Assembly: GCF_009870125.1 (NCBI RefSeq)
Contig: NC_046683.1
Coordinates: 13,029,001 to 13,093,000 of the forward strand
Source: Drosophila pseudoobscura
Lineage: Eukaryota > Arthropoda > Insecta > Diptera > Drosophilidae
Direction: 5' to 3'
Length of the DNA stretch: 64,000 nt
Position numbers and translations under genes: made by a program. The notes under the pieces were generated by a model that had not been told where the DNA came from, did no database searches, and worked only from the letters and a program-made list of their open reading frames with translations. Of this stretch, positions 25,832 through 39,739 are shown in pieces (the first letter of the stretch is position 1; the number at the start of each line of letters is the position of its first letter).

Positions 25832-28800
25832 TTAGGGGAGCGCCAATGAGGAGGCTCTGCCTCGACGCCGGGCCACCCTTACTGCCCTAGACTTCGATGC
25901 TGATCCAGACACCGAGGCTGAGGCTGAAGCTGAGCCTGAGTCTGATGCAGATGTTGATGATGATGAGGCCGACAGAGGCGGCCGATAGGTTGGCAGATCA
26001 ACGAACACAGGCCGATACTCGGGCACCTCTGGGCGCATGGACCGGGACTCCGAAAGGAGCACATTGGTGTAATAGTTGACCTCGTTCTCCTGCACCTTCC
26101 GGTGTTCCTCCTCTTGCTCTTGCTCCTCGTCGCGCCTCTGGGCGGAGCGAGCGCGCATCAGTCGGAAGAGATTGCGCTGCTGGACCGCTGAGCGGCGCGC
26201 CGCCTTCTGGGCGCGTGTCTTGCCACTACCATTGCGCGGGGGGGAGCTTGTGCTGTTATTTAGAAAGGCGGACTCTTCGTAGCGGGGAATGTATCGCGGC
26301 TTGCGCTGGTCGCTGACTGGACGGGATAGCTCCCGGTCGTGCGGCGTCACGTTGAAGCCGAAGAAGCGCGGTGCCTGCACAGAGATCAAGGGCAGGAGCG
26401 TCTCTCGGGCATATCGTTCGGCCCGCTGCAACAGCTCGCCTAGGCGGAAGGGCAATAACTGCACCGTTTGCGGCTCATCCTGGCCCGTGTGGGCGGTCTG
26501 GCCGGTGCCTAGCTGCGCCATCATTTTGGGGGGAGCCACAGACGTAGCTGAAGATGGAGATAGAGATGGAGATGGAGGGAGAGGTGAAGGGGTTGTCTGA
26601 GACATCTCTGGGGCGACGTCGAGCTGACGCAGGTCGAGTTCCTTGCCCTGCTTGACGCGCGGCGTGGTGGCCTTGAGCACCGGCTCCATGATCTCCTCCG
26701 TGGTTGTGCCGTCGTCCTGAAGATTGCGTCCACGGTTGTAGGCCACCAGCCGCCTGTCCTTGAGCACCGGCTCGAAGATCTCACTCGGCTGGCCCCCCTG
26801 ACCCTCGGGCACTGCCGCGTCCGAGAGACTGCGACTGGACTCGACCGTCTCGGCTGTCTCGTTGTCCAGCGAGTTGCCCACCAAAATGGGCTGCCAGGGC
26901 AGCTCGTCACCTTGGTCGAGCGGATAGGTCTGGTTCTGGGCCAGCTTGAAGCTGGTGCCGAGGTTGAAGATGTCCTTGCGCTGCTTTACACTCTCCACGC
27001 CGTCGACGGCAGCGGCGCTCAGGCCCGACTCCTGGACACTGGAGTCCGGCACATCCGTGGAGGCGGGCGCGGGCGCCAGAGTGGCCTGTGGCGGGGCCTG
27101 TTGCGGTGGCTGAGTGGTGTAGGCGCCATAATCCTCCTGGTTGTCCAACTCACAGTTGCCGGCCTGCAGGCGCATGCGTACGGGGCTGCCGCTGCTCAGC
27201 TTGGTGGACGGACGGCACAGGGAGTGGCTGCGGCCGAAGCTGTCGGTGAGCACCACCTTGTCGATGTCCCAGTGGGGCAGGCCCTTGCTCAGCCAGCCGC
27301 TGTACGACTTATAGTGGAGGCTCAGCGTGGTGGGGAAGCCCAGGGCGGGGTGGGGCACGATAATCTTGGACACGATGTCGCCGGCAAAGAACTCCGCATC
27401 GTCCTTTCTGCAGGACAAGCACGAGAGAGAGAGTATGATCAATGAAGCTAAAGAAGAGCAAGGTGATTTGGTACGGTATGGCATGGACTTACTCGGATAT
27501 TTCGAAGGTCTCATTGAGGCCACCATCGTCCTCGAGAATGGCCTCAAGGCGACCGATGGTGCGCAGTGGCAGGTCGTTGAAGGAGTTGAAGATCTGCAGC
27601 TGGAACTGGTGGGCGCAGAAGGGCTCCTCCTCTCGGGTCAAAAGGTATAGCTGGCCGCGGCCCGTGGACCGGTCGGCATAGTAGCCCATGTTGCCGCACC
27701 GGGGCACGCCCTCGGCAAGATCCTCATCATCCTGGGCGCAGGGAAAGCACTTGCCCTTGAGGAAGTCGTCGTAGTTGGCGCACGGGAAGGCGGGAAACAT
27801 GCAACGCGGCGCCACCGAGTCGATGAAGAACTTGTAGGCGCGCCGATGGTTGCACAGCGATCGGCCCTCTTCGTCCTCGGCTGCCTGGGCCGCTGTGGGA
27901 GGGAACCAAGGATGGAAAAAATGTCAGTCCTCGAACAGGGTTGAGAAAAAAGATTCCTTACACCAAATGAAGTCAGTGACAGCGCCGACAAAGAGATTGG
28001 AGCAGCCCGTCTGCACGCGGCCGCCATTGGGGTAATAATCCACGTGGCCCATGGGCTGCCAGGAGCCGAGTCCTCCCAGAATGAGGTTCTCGCCATTCGA
28101 GTGAATTACGTCGACGAACTCCGCGTCATTGCTGTCCAGCCGCACCTTCGGGTGCTGGGCCTCGAACAACGGACCCGCCGGATCCAGGCCCGTGATCCGC
28201 GAGAGGCCCGGCAGTTCGGCGCCGGCGAAACCAGACACGTGGGCGCCCAGGCTGAAGCCGATGAGGTGGGTGCGCATCAGATTGAGGCCCTTGTGCCGCT
28301 GCAGATTCTGGAGCAGCATGGCCAGCTGCTTGCCCACGAGCCGCGTGTTGGCCGCCGCCCGCACGTAGTTCGGGAAGGTGGCGCCGTTTTCCCAGTCCAC
28401 GCAGATCACGATGCAGTCCTCCTGCAAAATTTGGAATTAGCAAATGGAAAGGGTCGCCTACCTCTGCCCACTTACCACTGCCATGAGAGCCGTCTTCATC
28501 TCGTAAATCCAAACGTGGGGACAGGCCGAGCCGAAGCCGTGAACGATGACGCGGACAGATAGCTCGTCGAAGCCTTCCAGGTCGTCGATCGAGGGGGCTG
28601 GCTTTTTCTGCCCACCACCGCCACCGGGCTTCTCCGTGCTAAAGGTTGCATTTGTATTCGAACTTGAGCTAGAACTGGAGCTGGACGATCTACCGCTTTC
28701 GGGAGCACTCGTACTGGACGGGTCGCTCTGGATTTCCGACTCGCGCTTGGCCTTTCCGCGGAAGGCGGTGGTCATGTTGAGGAAGGACAGCTCCATCAGC

Positions 28801-30536
28801 GGCCGGTCCGAGCGCTGGCGCGTTGAGTAGAAATAAAACTTGGTGTTGATCTCCTCCGGCGGGGACGGCAGCATCTCCAGGTAGGCGAACGGGCCTGAAT
28901 CCTCGAAGCACCCGAGCTCCCCGTAGCACACTCGCTTAACTCCCCGTTTCGAGCGGTGTCCATGTCGCTGGCTCTCACGTTGGCGTTCCTCGTGCTCCAA
29001 CAGCGAGTCCCGCACCGCTCGCGACAGCTCCGTAAAGTTTCCATACGATGCATGCGTGGGCGTGCCAACATTGCTCACTTCCTGGGCGATCGCTGCAAGT
29101 GGAGAGCGTGGATTGAGTGGGTGAGTCAGTGGCCGGACAGAAATGGAACTGAGAGGCGTGCCTACATATCAATGGGGTTCTATGCATGGGTGTCACGTAC
29201 AGCCCGCGACTCTAGCCAAAGACATTTGATTTAATTCGATTTCGTTTGTCCAAATTGGAGAAGCCATCATCGTATTGAAGGAATTTCAAAATTTCAAACC
29301 GGGAACTGCTTCACCTACTGCTTGGCTTTCTGTTCTGTCTACACTGCTTCACCGAACATCTTGCCTCCACTGTTAACTGCTTTAACATGAACCCTGCTTG
29401 GATGAACGAACTTCTTGTGCGCGCACATCACACTGCTTGATCAGTGGAAGAAGCGGCAAACAAAAATAAGCTACGAATTGTCGTAGAAATTTCTTTAATG
29501 ACAACGCGTAAGTTATTTTAATTTTCCGCTTTACGTTTTCCTTGTGCACTTCGCCATAATTTGAGACGCACGCCATGCGGATGACATAACACCGCCATGG
29601 AACGTGTCCATGTGAACCTTAGTGTGTGTGTGTGTGTCTGTTTCTCTGTCTATTGTACTATGTACATATGATAAATCGCCGAAGCGTGATTGCGTTTTTA
29701 AAATACCAAACCAAAGGCACACTGCTATACACACTATAGGCAATAACCAAACCCAAAACCTCAACCAAAACTGAGTGCCACACACGTTGTCTGCCCAATT
29801 GGGCTTCTAGTTGGTGGATCGCATAAAGAAAAGAATAAGGAAATCATAAAGAACACATGGATTGCGATTAGATCACGCATCACCAGAATGGGGATGCGGC
29901 AGTCGGTATTCATATTCCTAAATTCTATTCCCTGGTCAGTGCAGCTGTCCTTAAGCCTGAAGGACTCCATGCCTGTTTTGACACCGGCAACCTTTGCCTG
30001 AAACTGAGGATATCATACTCGTATTCAACCTTTTGGCAGGCCAGTACCCGTACTCGTAGCTTCGGAAGACACCTCTCCAATAATCCATACTCTTCAATCC
30101 ATGGCTCACTCCAAGGGTAAACGTAAACTTTGGTTAAATTGAGGGGTTTATTGGTTTTACCTTCACGACACACAGTCAAGCGCGCTCTTATACGCGCTCG
30201 TACCCGTGCACAAGATTGTCTGAGCATTGTGCAATCCCTGAACTGAAGTTACTGGCTGCCTGACTGTCTGTCTGTCATTCATTACTCACGAAGCTCATCC
30301 CCCGCCCGGCCCCCTTGTAGGCGACACCCGCACAAAGCGACAGACAGACAGTTACAGAGTGACAAACCAATTCCAGTTGAAAGCGTATTCGCATCAAGCG
30401 CTAAGTAAATTAGTTAATGTGTGCCGCTGTTGCTGGCAATTAGTTAATGGAGCCCACGGGGCGTATACTCACCATTTTCCGCGTGGCACAGCGATGCCGT
30501 CAGCAGTAGCAGCAGCAGATAGCACACATTTAGCAT
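25832..30536 (-). CDS. Secreted pancreatic-type lipase with PLAT-like domain and long C-terminal tail
   Basis: Exons on the minus strand are 30536-30473, 29092-28476, 28421-27962, 27892-27493 and 27407-25832, joining in frame to 1038 aa. Exon 1 encodes a signal peptide (MLNVCYLLLLLLTASLCHA). The lipase fold follows. The nucleophile Ser284 sits in GFSLGAH, Asp307 in GLDPAGPLF and His396 in CNHRRAYKFF, so the triad is complete. A cysteine-bearing region and a PLAT-like beta domain follow to about residue 600. The remaining 440 residues are low-complexity tail rich in Ser, Pro, Glu and basic pairs, with EIFEPVLK and EIMEPVLK repeated. An insertion rich in Ser and Gly splits the N-terminal part near residues 150-200. 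Related proteins hydrolyse tri- or phospholipids outside the cell. It may correspond to D. melanogaster CG5966 or a relative, which I could not confirm. The tail length is unusual for the family. Intron 1 is 1380 nt. Confidence 0.88.
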
Positions 30537-33500
30537 GTTGCCTCTGGTTGTCGCGATAGTTGTCGTTGCAGTTCTTGTTGTTGTAGCTCTTCTACAACGC
30601 TCTCATTGATCGAAATTCCAATCGACACGTACACGGTGACACGATCTTGATCTTGTCTTTCAATGGAATTGCTTTGATCTAGTGAGCATTGCTCGGCTTT
30701 CTGGTTGAGGATGAGGATGATGTTATTGTAGTTGCAGTTACCATACACTCGCACAGGTTCCTGTTGCCTGTATTGTGTTGTATTGTGTTGTCTCAATGGT
30801 GTTATGCGTCTCGTCTCGTCTCGTTCGCTTTGGTAATAGCGAAATATACAATAAACAAATTCACTTTCACTTATTTGTGAACCTGCCGGACAACAAACAC
30901 AGCCACCACGATCGAAGACCCAGTGAAGCTGACTTCAGCTGACGATGTCGCTGGCAATGGCGATAGTATGTAGTCTTGGAGATACGGTGGTGGTGGTGGT
31001 GGTGGTGGTGTTGTTGGTGGAGTCGTGACTATAACTATGACTATAGGTTCGAGTGTCTGACTCACTGACTGACTAAGCCAATGCAGACAGTGTCGCCTCC
31101 AGCTCCAGCTTCCAAGTCCCAGCCTCCAGCTCCCAGATCCCAGCTCCAGTTGGAGTTTCGATTCCAGTTCAAGTCACCTCTGATCGGTGCTGATCCGCGG
31201 CCTGCTCTCTAGGCGTCGCTGGTCAGTGGTTGGTCCGCAATGGTTATTTGCTATTGGGTATTGGTTATTGGTTATTGCTGCTGCTAGTCTGCTGCTCGTG
31301 TTGCGCTTGATTGAATTATGTGGCAGACGCAGCGGCGGTGGCTTTCTCCCACAGATGACGGCAATGACAGGGGAGAGCAGCTCCCACTCCAGCCCCAGTT
31401 TGCGACAAGCCTCACCGGACTGGTTGATGGCCTGATTGATTGCTTCGTGTTGTTTAGGTCCGTCTGCAATCAGAAGAAGAAGAAGCAGCGGAGTCATATT
31501 TCATTCAATTGTTGGTCGATCGGTGGTGGAGAACTGCCAAATGGCCAAATGGCGAATTGTATAATACGCTGCCGGCTCCCCGGCTTCCTGGCTGCCCGGC
31601 TTTAAACAGGATATTGCGCTTGCATTTCTGTTTGTGGACGAAGCCGCAGACCGGGCCATTGACCTTACACTTGACTGCGAGGCATTCTCGAAGAGCAAAT
31701 CCCGCCTAACCACTTTTCGGCTGCCTTGCCTCACATGTGGGTCAAGCAGACAAAGCTGTCTGTTGACTTTTGGCCAATTCAGCCAGCCCCACCGGCCCTC
31801 GTCTGTCTTCGAATTGCACGCCTCAATCGGGGGTACATAGACGGAACGGGGTGCCATGGGATGGGACAAAGAAAAGTGAAAACCCGCCCCAGAAGCCACA
31901 AGCCACAACCACAAGCAAATGAAACCGAAACCGAAACCAAAACCAAAACCCAACCCAAAAGCCGTGGCCGTAAACGCACCCAAGCTGTGCTCTCCCATCG
32001 ATTAACAAATTTTGTTGTCAATCGGTCTTCATTTCGCTTTCGTTGGGTGCGTCGTGAGCCACCAATTAGCACTGTGGCTGAGCCTCGTCAAGAAATACTA
32101 TTAGGCAAGAGATACGTTTGTACATTTGCATCTGGGAATTGGACGCCCACGACAGATGTGGTCATCGTTTGCTCAGTTTGTGGTCTATCGAAGCGGAAAT
32201 GCATACAAGAATGGGATGGGATGGGCCGAAATCATATACGAAGACAAACTGAAACTATGGAAAAATTCTAGAATATCTAGAATGTAGAATAGAATGTCGG
32301 AATATATGATTCCTCACCGAATCAGAAGAAGGTTCGCTGTTGCAAATGGTTATTTCTATCATTCCAATCAAACTGCCTAAACTCTTTCACAAAACATTCC
32401 ATAACAAAGCAAATTGAAGCCCATCTTCACAGCCACATTGGCATCTGCATTATTATGCTTTCTGTTCATGGGAATCTTGAATGCTGATGATGGGACTGAT
32501 GAAAAGAAAAATTTAAATGACGCTAAAGAAGGAATCGGTCTTTGTCTACCCTACACTTCAGAGCGTCACAGAGTTGACAGCTGACTGAATGACTGAATGA
32601 CTGAAGACTGCTGGGAAAGCAGCAGAGACAAACGTCAAGCTTAACGTCCACATCAAAATGGAAAGTAACGCACAAAGTAATGCTTCTATGCCGACTTTCG
32701 CAGAGGCTACCTCAGATTCAGACTGAGACTCGATCTGAATGGTGCTGTGGTGCTCTCTGGTGTTGGTGGTGTCGGCTGGCGACTGCGGCTTCTACTTTCA
32801 AATAGATTAACCCAATTTGATGGGTCTGCGGCCCCACTTTCAGTTGCTCATTTTCGCATTTGGCAGCTGATTTTGCTCATTAAAATCGAAGCGAAGAACG
32901 CGAGAGGCTACTAGTCGATTGTATGTATCTCTGAGATACCCTGAGACTCGAGACTGGGACTGAGATATGCAAGTCCCATTTGAATGGTGAAAAGTGAGAC
33001 GTACCGAGAACTGGCTGGGAAAGTGGCTCTGCAAATCGAATGGGAAAACCGAACCATGCCAAAGAAAAGTGCAGCGCACACGTACAGTGCAGTTTTTTCT
33101 GTCTATCCCTCTGTCCATCCGACTGTCTGGCAAAACAGCCGTCTGTCTCTCTGTCTTGGAGTGCCTCCAGTCAATCCGAGCTGGGACGTGAACGTGAGCC
33201 AACCGAATGGACTGAGAATGGTCACTTAACATTGCCAAATGCCAACCACAATGGCAATGCCTGGTCTTCTCCTTCGTCTCTGGGTTTTTCATCTTTGTGC
33301 AATCGAAATTGGCGCGAAGCGATTTGATTGATTTGTCAAGCTAAATTTATGTACAAAAATCTAAACATCTAATAAAAATAATAGTAAAACTTTACTATTA
33401 TTACACTATGCTCTCGAAACAACATGAACAACATGGAGAACGCATCGGGAATTGAGCAATTTCATGTGGAAATCTGAACTGGCACGATTGACACCATTTT

Positions 33501-34508
33501 TGCTGTTATTTCACAAGGGAAACTCTAAACAGGATTACAATCGGTGGATAAATCTGGCCATGGAGTCACTACTGCCACGAATGTCATTTAATAATGGTGT
33601 TTTATTTAGTTGAAGAGTTGTGGAGCGAGTCACTGAATCAAACATATTCTTAGGTACTTTTAAAACTTGAACCAAATAAGTTCTGTCTATTCTGTTTGCA
33701 TTAGATGCACTTTGCTAAGGGTTGTTTATTCCTTCCACTAAATCGAATGGGATCATAAGGAATAGCAGACAGATGAATGCGACTATGAGTCATACTATGT
33801 TAGAAGATCAAAAGTCCAGAGGGACTTCACCATGATTTTGCCTAAACCCCATCCGTAGCAAGTAACCTAAAAACTAAAATGAGACTCCATTGGAGTGTCG
33901 CGGCCAGGGTGTATGAGGGTCGTTAGGTGGACTTGGGACTACATCTGGGGCAAAATGCCACCTGCCATACAAAAGACTTAGGCAACGAACTTGCTCCACC
34001 ACGTGCCCCTTCCCCTTCTGCCCCTGCTTCTGCCCCTACTGATGGTTGATCGGTGATCGCTGACTGCTGACTGTTGCTGAATGCTGATTGCTGTCTTGGC
34101 CAGCAGTCAGAAAAGGCAAAATAAATCCCAAAAAAAACGAGAAGGAAAACCCCAATAAACGAAAATATAAATTTCCTTTAGCCAATTTTCGTATGGCAGC
34201 AGCAGCAGTAGCATGGAAAATAGTTGTTTCCTGTTTGTTACGACGCGGACATGGGCCCAATAGCAGCGAAAAATAAGAGTAGCAAAAAGGGAGGAAGCCG
34301 ACAAAAAACCGAACCAAAAGAGTACCGATTTTAGCCGAAAGAAATATCAAATGAGAAATGAAACAAAAACAGAAACAGAAAAAAAAGGCATAAAAACCAG
34401 CAGCGCATAAAATTTCCGCCCTGGTCTTTGGGGGGATTGGTTTCGTGCTCGTGTGGCTGGTGGCTCGTTGGTTGGCTTTGGTGCATGCAATTAGCGGTAG
34501 CTATTTTT
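30537..34508. other. Intergenic region upstream of the lipase gene
   Basis: About 4 kb without a convincing exon. It must hold the lipase promoter, on the minus strand just above 30536, but I see no strong TATA/Inr pair. Notable content is a GTG run at 30988-31010, CTCCAG-type repeats at 31095-31150, a TTGGTTATTGG cluster near 31230-31275 and AACCGAAACC repeats at 31920-31955. An open plus frame at 31726-32271 is repeat-driven and unlike any protein I know. Confidence 0.4.
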
Positions 34509-35645
34509 TATACCCGATACTCAAAATGAGTATTGGGGTATTTTAGATTTGTGGTAAAAGTGGATGTGTGTAACGTCCAGAAGGAATCGTTTCCGACCCC
34601 ATAAAGTATATATATTCTTGATCAGCATCAATAGCCGAGTCGATTGAGCCATGTCTGTCTGTCCGTCTGTCCGTCTGTCCGTCCGTCCGTCTGTCCGTCT
34701 GTCCGTCTGTCCGTCTGTCCGTCTGTCCGTCCCCTTCAGCGCCTAATGCTCAAAGACTATAAGAGCTAGAGCAACGATGTTTTGGATCCAGACTTCTGTG
34801 ATATGTCACTGCTACAAAAATATTTCAAAACTTTGCCCCGCCCACCTCCGCCCCCACAAAGGGCGAAAATCTGTGGCATCCACAATTTTAAAGATACAAG
34901 AAAACCAAAAACGCAGAATCGTAGAGAATGACCATATCTTTTAGACTGCAGAATCTGAATTGGATCGTATTACTATTATAGCCAGCATCAAGAAAACAAT
35001 TTCATTTTTTCTCGCCCTGTCTCTCTCTAACACACACGTAGCATAGGCGGCTTTGCTTAGAGTAAAACATTAGCGCCTAGATCTCAGAGACTATAAAAGC
35101 TAGAGCAACCAAATTTGGTATCCACACTCCTAATATATCGGACCGAGACGAGTTTGTTTCAAAATTTCGCCACACCCCCTTCCGCCCACGCAAAGGATGC
35201 AAATCTGGGGATATTCACAAATCTCAGAGACTATTAAAGCTAGAGTAACCAAATTTGGTATCCGCACTTCTGTTAGATCTCACTATAAAACGTATATCTC
35301 AAAATTTCGCCACACCCCCTTCCGCCCCCACAAAGGACGAAAATCTGTTGCATCCACAATATTGCAGATTCGAGAAAACTAAAAACGCAGAATCATAGAT
35401 AGCGACCATATCTATCAGATTGCTGAATCTGGATCAGATCAGATCATTTTTATAGCGAAAGGAAACAAATCAATTTGCAGTGGCTACGCAGCGCGTTACG
35501 TCACGCTCAGACTGATTTTCTGTCTCTCTCGCACGCACTCTTTGTCGTGTCGTTTAATATTAGACGCCGCCTGCTGGAGGAGAGCCATACTGACTTAGTA
35601 TCGGGTATAACCGTAGAGTTGCGGTGTCCGCAGCAACTCACAACG
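34509..35645. mobile_element. DINE-1/INE-1-type Helitron-like element (non-autonomous)
   Basis: The left end TATACCCGATACT (34509-34521) is the perfect inverted complement of AGTATCGGGTATA at 35597-35609. Diagnostic DINE-1 text follows the left end: TATATATTCTTGATCAGCAT, AATAGCCGAGTCGAT, then a GTCTGTCC microsatellite at 34653-34733. Inside, blocks of the type GAGACTATAAAAGCTAGAG and CGCCACACCCCCTTCCGCCC occur two or three times, as in tandem-block DINE elements. Just outside the right inverted end, GAGTTG (616-621 offset) and CAACTC pair in a hairpin at 35616-35639, like a Helitron 3' hairpin. No transposase is encoded. The family is abundant in Drosophila; ages and subfamily would need alignment. 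Confidence 0.85.
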
Positions 35646-38600
35646 TTCCCCCTCGTTTTTTTTTTTTTTTGTATGCATACTAGTATTCGATTCCCCAAGA
35701 ACTTCCCCAGCCCCCAATTGCCAATGCATGGCACGAAAGGAGAACAACGAAATGAGAAATATGCCATAAATCAAATTCGTTGTGGAAATCGTTGCTTGGC
35801 GATGCAGTGCAGCAATAGCCACCAGCCCACAGCCAACTGAAAACAGCCGCAACATAGCCACAGTTACATGTACTGAACACTGAACACTGAACACTGTACA
35901 CTGTATACATGAGCACATGCAATGGGCCAAGTACCACAAGTGGCCAAGTGTGTGACACAGTTTTCGGGAACACCATTTCCCAGAGAGACAGCATCAAGTT
36001 ACCAGTTATGGTTCACGGCTCATAGAAAGAGCGGGAACGAAGCCATAGCCATAGCCATAGCCACAGACACAGTCACAGGCCGAACCGAACAGAGAGCTGA
36101 CCTAATCAGGCACTACACTATACTATATCATTTGCTGTCTTACGAAACCTTCTGGCCCACTTACCCAATGACAATGAGAAGCTGATTAAATAAACCAGAA
36201 GCAGAAGCAGAAGCCAAAGCATAAGATATAAGAAAGAATACACACAATATAAGGCATTGTATGTACGAGTATATAGCAACAAACCGATTGGATCGAGTCC
36301 CATAAACGGCACTTTTGTCAGCATCCCACGATCACCGATTATGCAGATGGTTGCATCTATGTTCCTCTGAATACAATCAAGATCTTGGATACTCCAGCGC
36401 CCGCTCAGGAAAGTGGAGAGATTCTCCGTTCTCTTCTGTAACTCTTTCATCTGTATAGAGTACTCAAGGTTCTCATACCACCAACACCATCAGCAGATAA
36501 TTCTTCGCTTTAATTACAGGCACCGTCTCGCTTTGCTGGCGTTTCGGCGCTGAGAATGTCAAGAGCAAAAGAAATTTAATTTGTTTGAACTCATTTTATG
36601 GTCGCCTTTCTTCGGAGAGAGAATCTCTCGTTCAACTTTAACAAGCAATTACATCAAATGTCGCTCATATTAACGTCAACGTCGTGTTGTAAGTGAGACA
36701 AAGTTAATTGGAAGCGCACATTGAACTGTTGTCTACGAAAATTGTGTGTTTGGATATTTAATTGAAGGAAATTTTCCAGTATTTAGCAGACATAATGCCC
36801 ATTTACATTTGCATTTGATAATGCCAGTGGTAAACGATAAACGACCTTGTTCCGCAGGCCAAATCGATTCGGTGGCCATAATCCACAATCAACAGCCAAC
36901 AATCAACAGCCAACAATCAACAGAAGCATTCAACAATCAGCGCGCTGACAGCAGTCATTGTTCGCTATGATATCTATGGCTTCATTATGTTTGTTCAACA
37001 TCAAATGCAATACAAAATTGAAATGAAAAAAATTGACAATTGCCGCAGGGCAAAATAAACTTTTAGCTTGAATTAAAATATATATTTTATGGTCGTTGGT
37101 GTCGTCGTCGCGTCGCGTTCCCTGGCATTGATGGAATTTGTATATGCACTTAAATTGTATGCGCTGGCGCGATCAACAACCACACAATTCAGTCAGAAAA
37201 TTTGTTTTGTACGTTTAGTAGTTGTGCCTGCTGTTTGTTGGACCTAAACTTTAAACTATGTATAGGATGATGGTATTGTTGTTGTGGCTGTTTGCTGTTG
37301 CTGCTGCTGCTGGCGACGACAATTCGTGTCAATGTCAGCGTGATTTTAGTTTTAGTTTTTCTGATAATTTTTTTTTTCTTGGTTTTGTGGCGGCAGCAGG
37401 GGGCAGGTGGCAGGTGGCAGGCCCACAGGTAGGCGGGCAAACAGGTGTTGATCTCGTCTGCAAACAAGTTTAATCGCATCATGCATAACATATGCCGTCG
37501 CGTCGCATCGCGCACCGAAAAACGCAAGCAGTCAAAGCAGCACACGCATCAGATGCACTGCCTGCAAGCAGTCAATCCAACAGATGCAGTGTCTGCAAGC
37601 AGTGCAACTGTGAGAACACATGAATCGATATTCAGACTCAAAAGAAACCTTGAGATATCTACTCTTATGGGTTTTGATCAATGTGCAACCTTCAAATCTG
37701 CATATTTTTAAACAGGAAGCTTTCTCATGTTCGGCGTCGGTGTTTTTAGAGTGTGGTTCAAGATATCCAAGATTACTTCAAAAAAGAAAGGCTGACAATG
37801 GAATGGAAACATGAAAGTGAATTTCTTTTGCAAAAATGAACGGGAGGAGCAGGCCATTGGATAGACTGAACCGATCCGTGCCACATGATGGTACAATCGT
37901 TATAGATTCAGAGCTGTTTAATTCTCAGCAGAAGCATGCCTCCACTGGCCTAAAAATTCGATTACCCTCTGCAAGGGTATAAGTATTGAAATGCCTGCAA
38001 GCAGCAACAGTAAATAATTCACTCGGACAGGCACTCTCATGCTTGAAACGTTTTCAAAACTGACTCTGATTGAAATATGTATGCATTTTTGAAATAGTTT
38101 TGCAAAACGACGAGTGACACAGAAACAGAAACCGAAACCGAAACAGAAACAGTGAGAAAAGATACTATGGTATAAACAATGAAACAATGCGAATAGGAGG
38201 GAAATGGCGAAAATGAAAAACAGCAACAAAACAGCTGCTTCTTCGCTATCCACCTCATCCTCATCCCCATCTCTTCTCTTCATCCACCTCTTCTTCAGTT
38301 TTTCAGTTTTGTTTTTTTTTTTGCTTATTTCGGACCCGGCTCACGGTTTCACTTGAAGCGCGTGAAAGTTGCGCTCTTTACCACCGCCGAAACGACAAAT
38401 GAGCAACATGGAAAAAAATTCAAACAAAAAGCACACCAAAGAGGAGCCATCAGAAGGTGGCCCGAAAGGCCAGGCCCATCCAACGGCTCACGACTAACGG
38501 CCCAGGGCCCGGCCAAAAAACAAACCAACAAATTAACCAAATAACAACAACAACAAACATGCACACAAAATAATATCAAACAAAAATAAAATCCACAGAA

Positions 38601-39733
38601 GAGCACATCGTATACGCACTTTTTGTTGTAAGTATTTCTCATTTCACGCCTGCCACAAAATGTTGCGCAAAGAGCAAACCGAGAGATTTTGTTGCTGTAT
38701 TTATGACTTTTTCCTCTCTTTTTTATTTTTATTTTATTTTTTTTTTTGGCAGCACTGCAGTTAATTTTGGTGCATTCACGTAACGGGACTTTAAATGCGA
38801 TACCAGAGGAAAGGAAAAGCGCGAACCGAACTTTGAGGCATCGCTGCTGAAGATAGACTGAAAATCTGGGCTCCAAATCCAATCCCCACCAATATACAAG
38901 ACGCGGTCGAAGCCAGCCGAAGAGCACCAAAGCCGAAGCCGAAGCCGAAGCAGGAGCCGAACGCATGAAAACGATCGCACGTAGAGGCACGACTACAGGG
39001 CAGATCGATCTGCTCTGAGCATAATTCAGTTTTATGTTTACAAGGTGAGGCTATCCTAGAGAGCGGCCTCTTTTGGAGTGGAATAATAACCGATTCATCG
39101 TGCTCTCCGTGGCTCTCTTTGGGGTTGGTGTTTTTGCGGATCTGCTTTCCAACAGAAGACTCTCCATGGAAGGCGCTACCTATTATTTAATATACCTTGA
39201 CCTTGGAGCCAAGCTGTGTTTCTGTACTCCCTATACTCCGGAGAAGAATGAACTGTCATAAGAGCGTTCTCTGGAAATGCACCAATGAAGTGAGAGTATT
39301 TTGTGATTCGTACAAAAAGCTTACCGTCTTATCGAGCACAAGCTTAAAGCTTATCAGAAAATCAGCTAACAGAGGACAATAGTGTGTGGAGTACACTGTT
39401 TATGGTTTGATTTAAGTACTAAGTACGATTAAAACGATTCTGCGATTTCAAAGCATACAGATGTTTCGGGCTTATTATACGCGACAAGCCTTTACTGCTT
39501 TACTCTCCTTCACTCTCCTGCTCAACGTCTCTCCAGGCCATTCATACCATTCATTCTCCATACCATTCGGTACTCGAAGTGTATATAAACGTAAAGCAGT
39601 CGATCACAACGTTCCCACTGGTTTTAGTATCTGTTCTGCATATCTTCTTCTGAGTCTCCTACGAAGGCACTAGCAGGATATTCGCCGAATTGCGTTCCTA
39701 AATCTGTGCCATTGGTACAGTATACAGTTTTAG
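35646..39733. other. Intergenic region downstream of Vps4; no gene recognised
   Basis: About 4 kb of AT-rich, low-complexity DNA with runs such as GAACACT triplets (35873-35895), ATAGCC repeats (36043-36060) and CAACAATCAACAGC repeats (36888-36925). Long open frames such as 38349-38990 (-) have skewed composition and no recognisable domain. I see no tRNA, snRNA or other RNA gene. Confidence 0.4.
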
Positions 39734-39739
39734 TTTATT
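39734..39739 (-). terminator. Candidate poly(A) signal for Vps4
   Basis: TTTATT on the plus strand reads AATAAA on the minus strand, about 570 nt beyond the Vps4 stop. The intervening DNA is UTR-like. Other hexamer variants lie closer, so usage is uncertain. Confidence 0.4.

Noticed and set aside
31726-32271. Plus-strand open frame of 181 codons
   Set aside because: Built on AACCGAAACC repeats; no recognisable domain or splice partner.
34653-34733. GTCTGTCC microsatellite as an independent repeat
   Set aside because: It is the standard internal microsatellite of the DINE-1 element and is covered by that feature.
38349-38990. Minus-strand open frame of 213 codons
   Set aside because: Skewed composition and lysine-rich low-complexity core; no similarity to any known protein.
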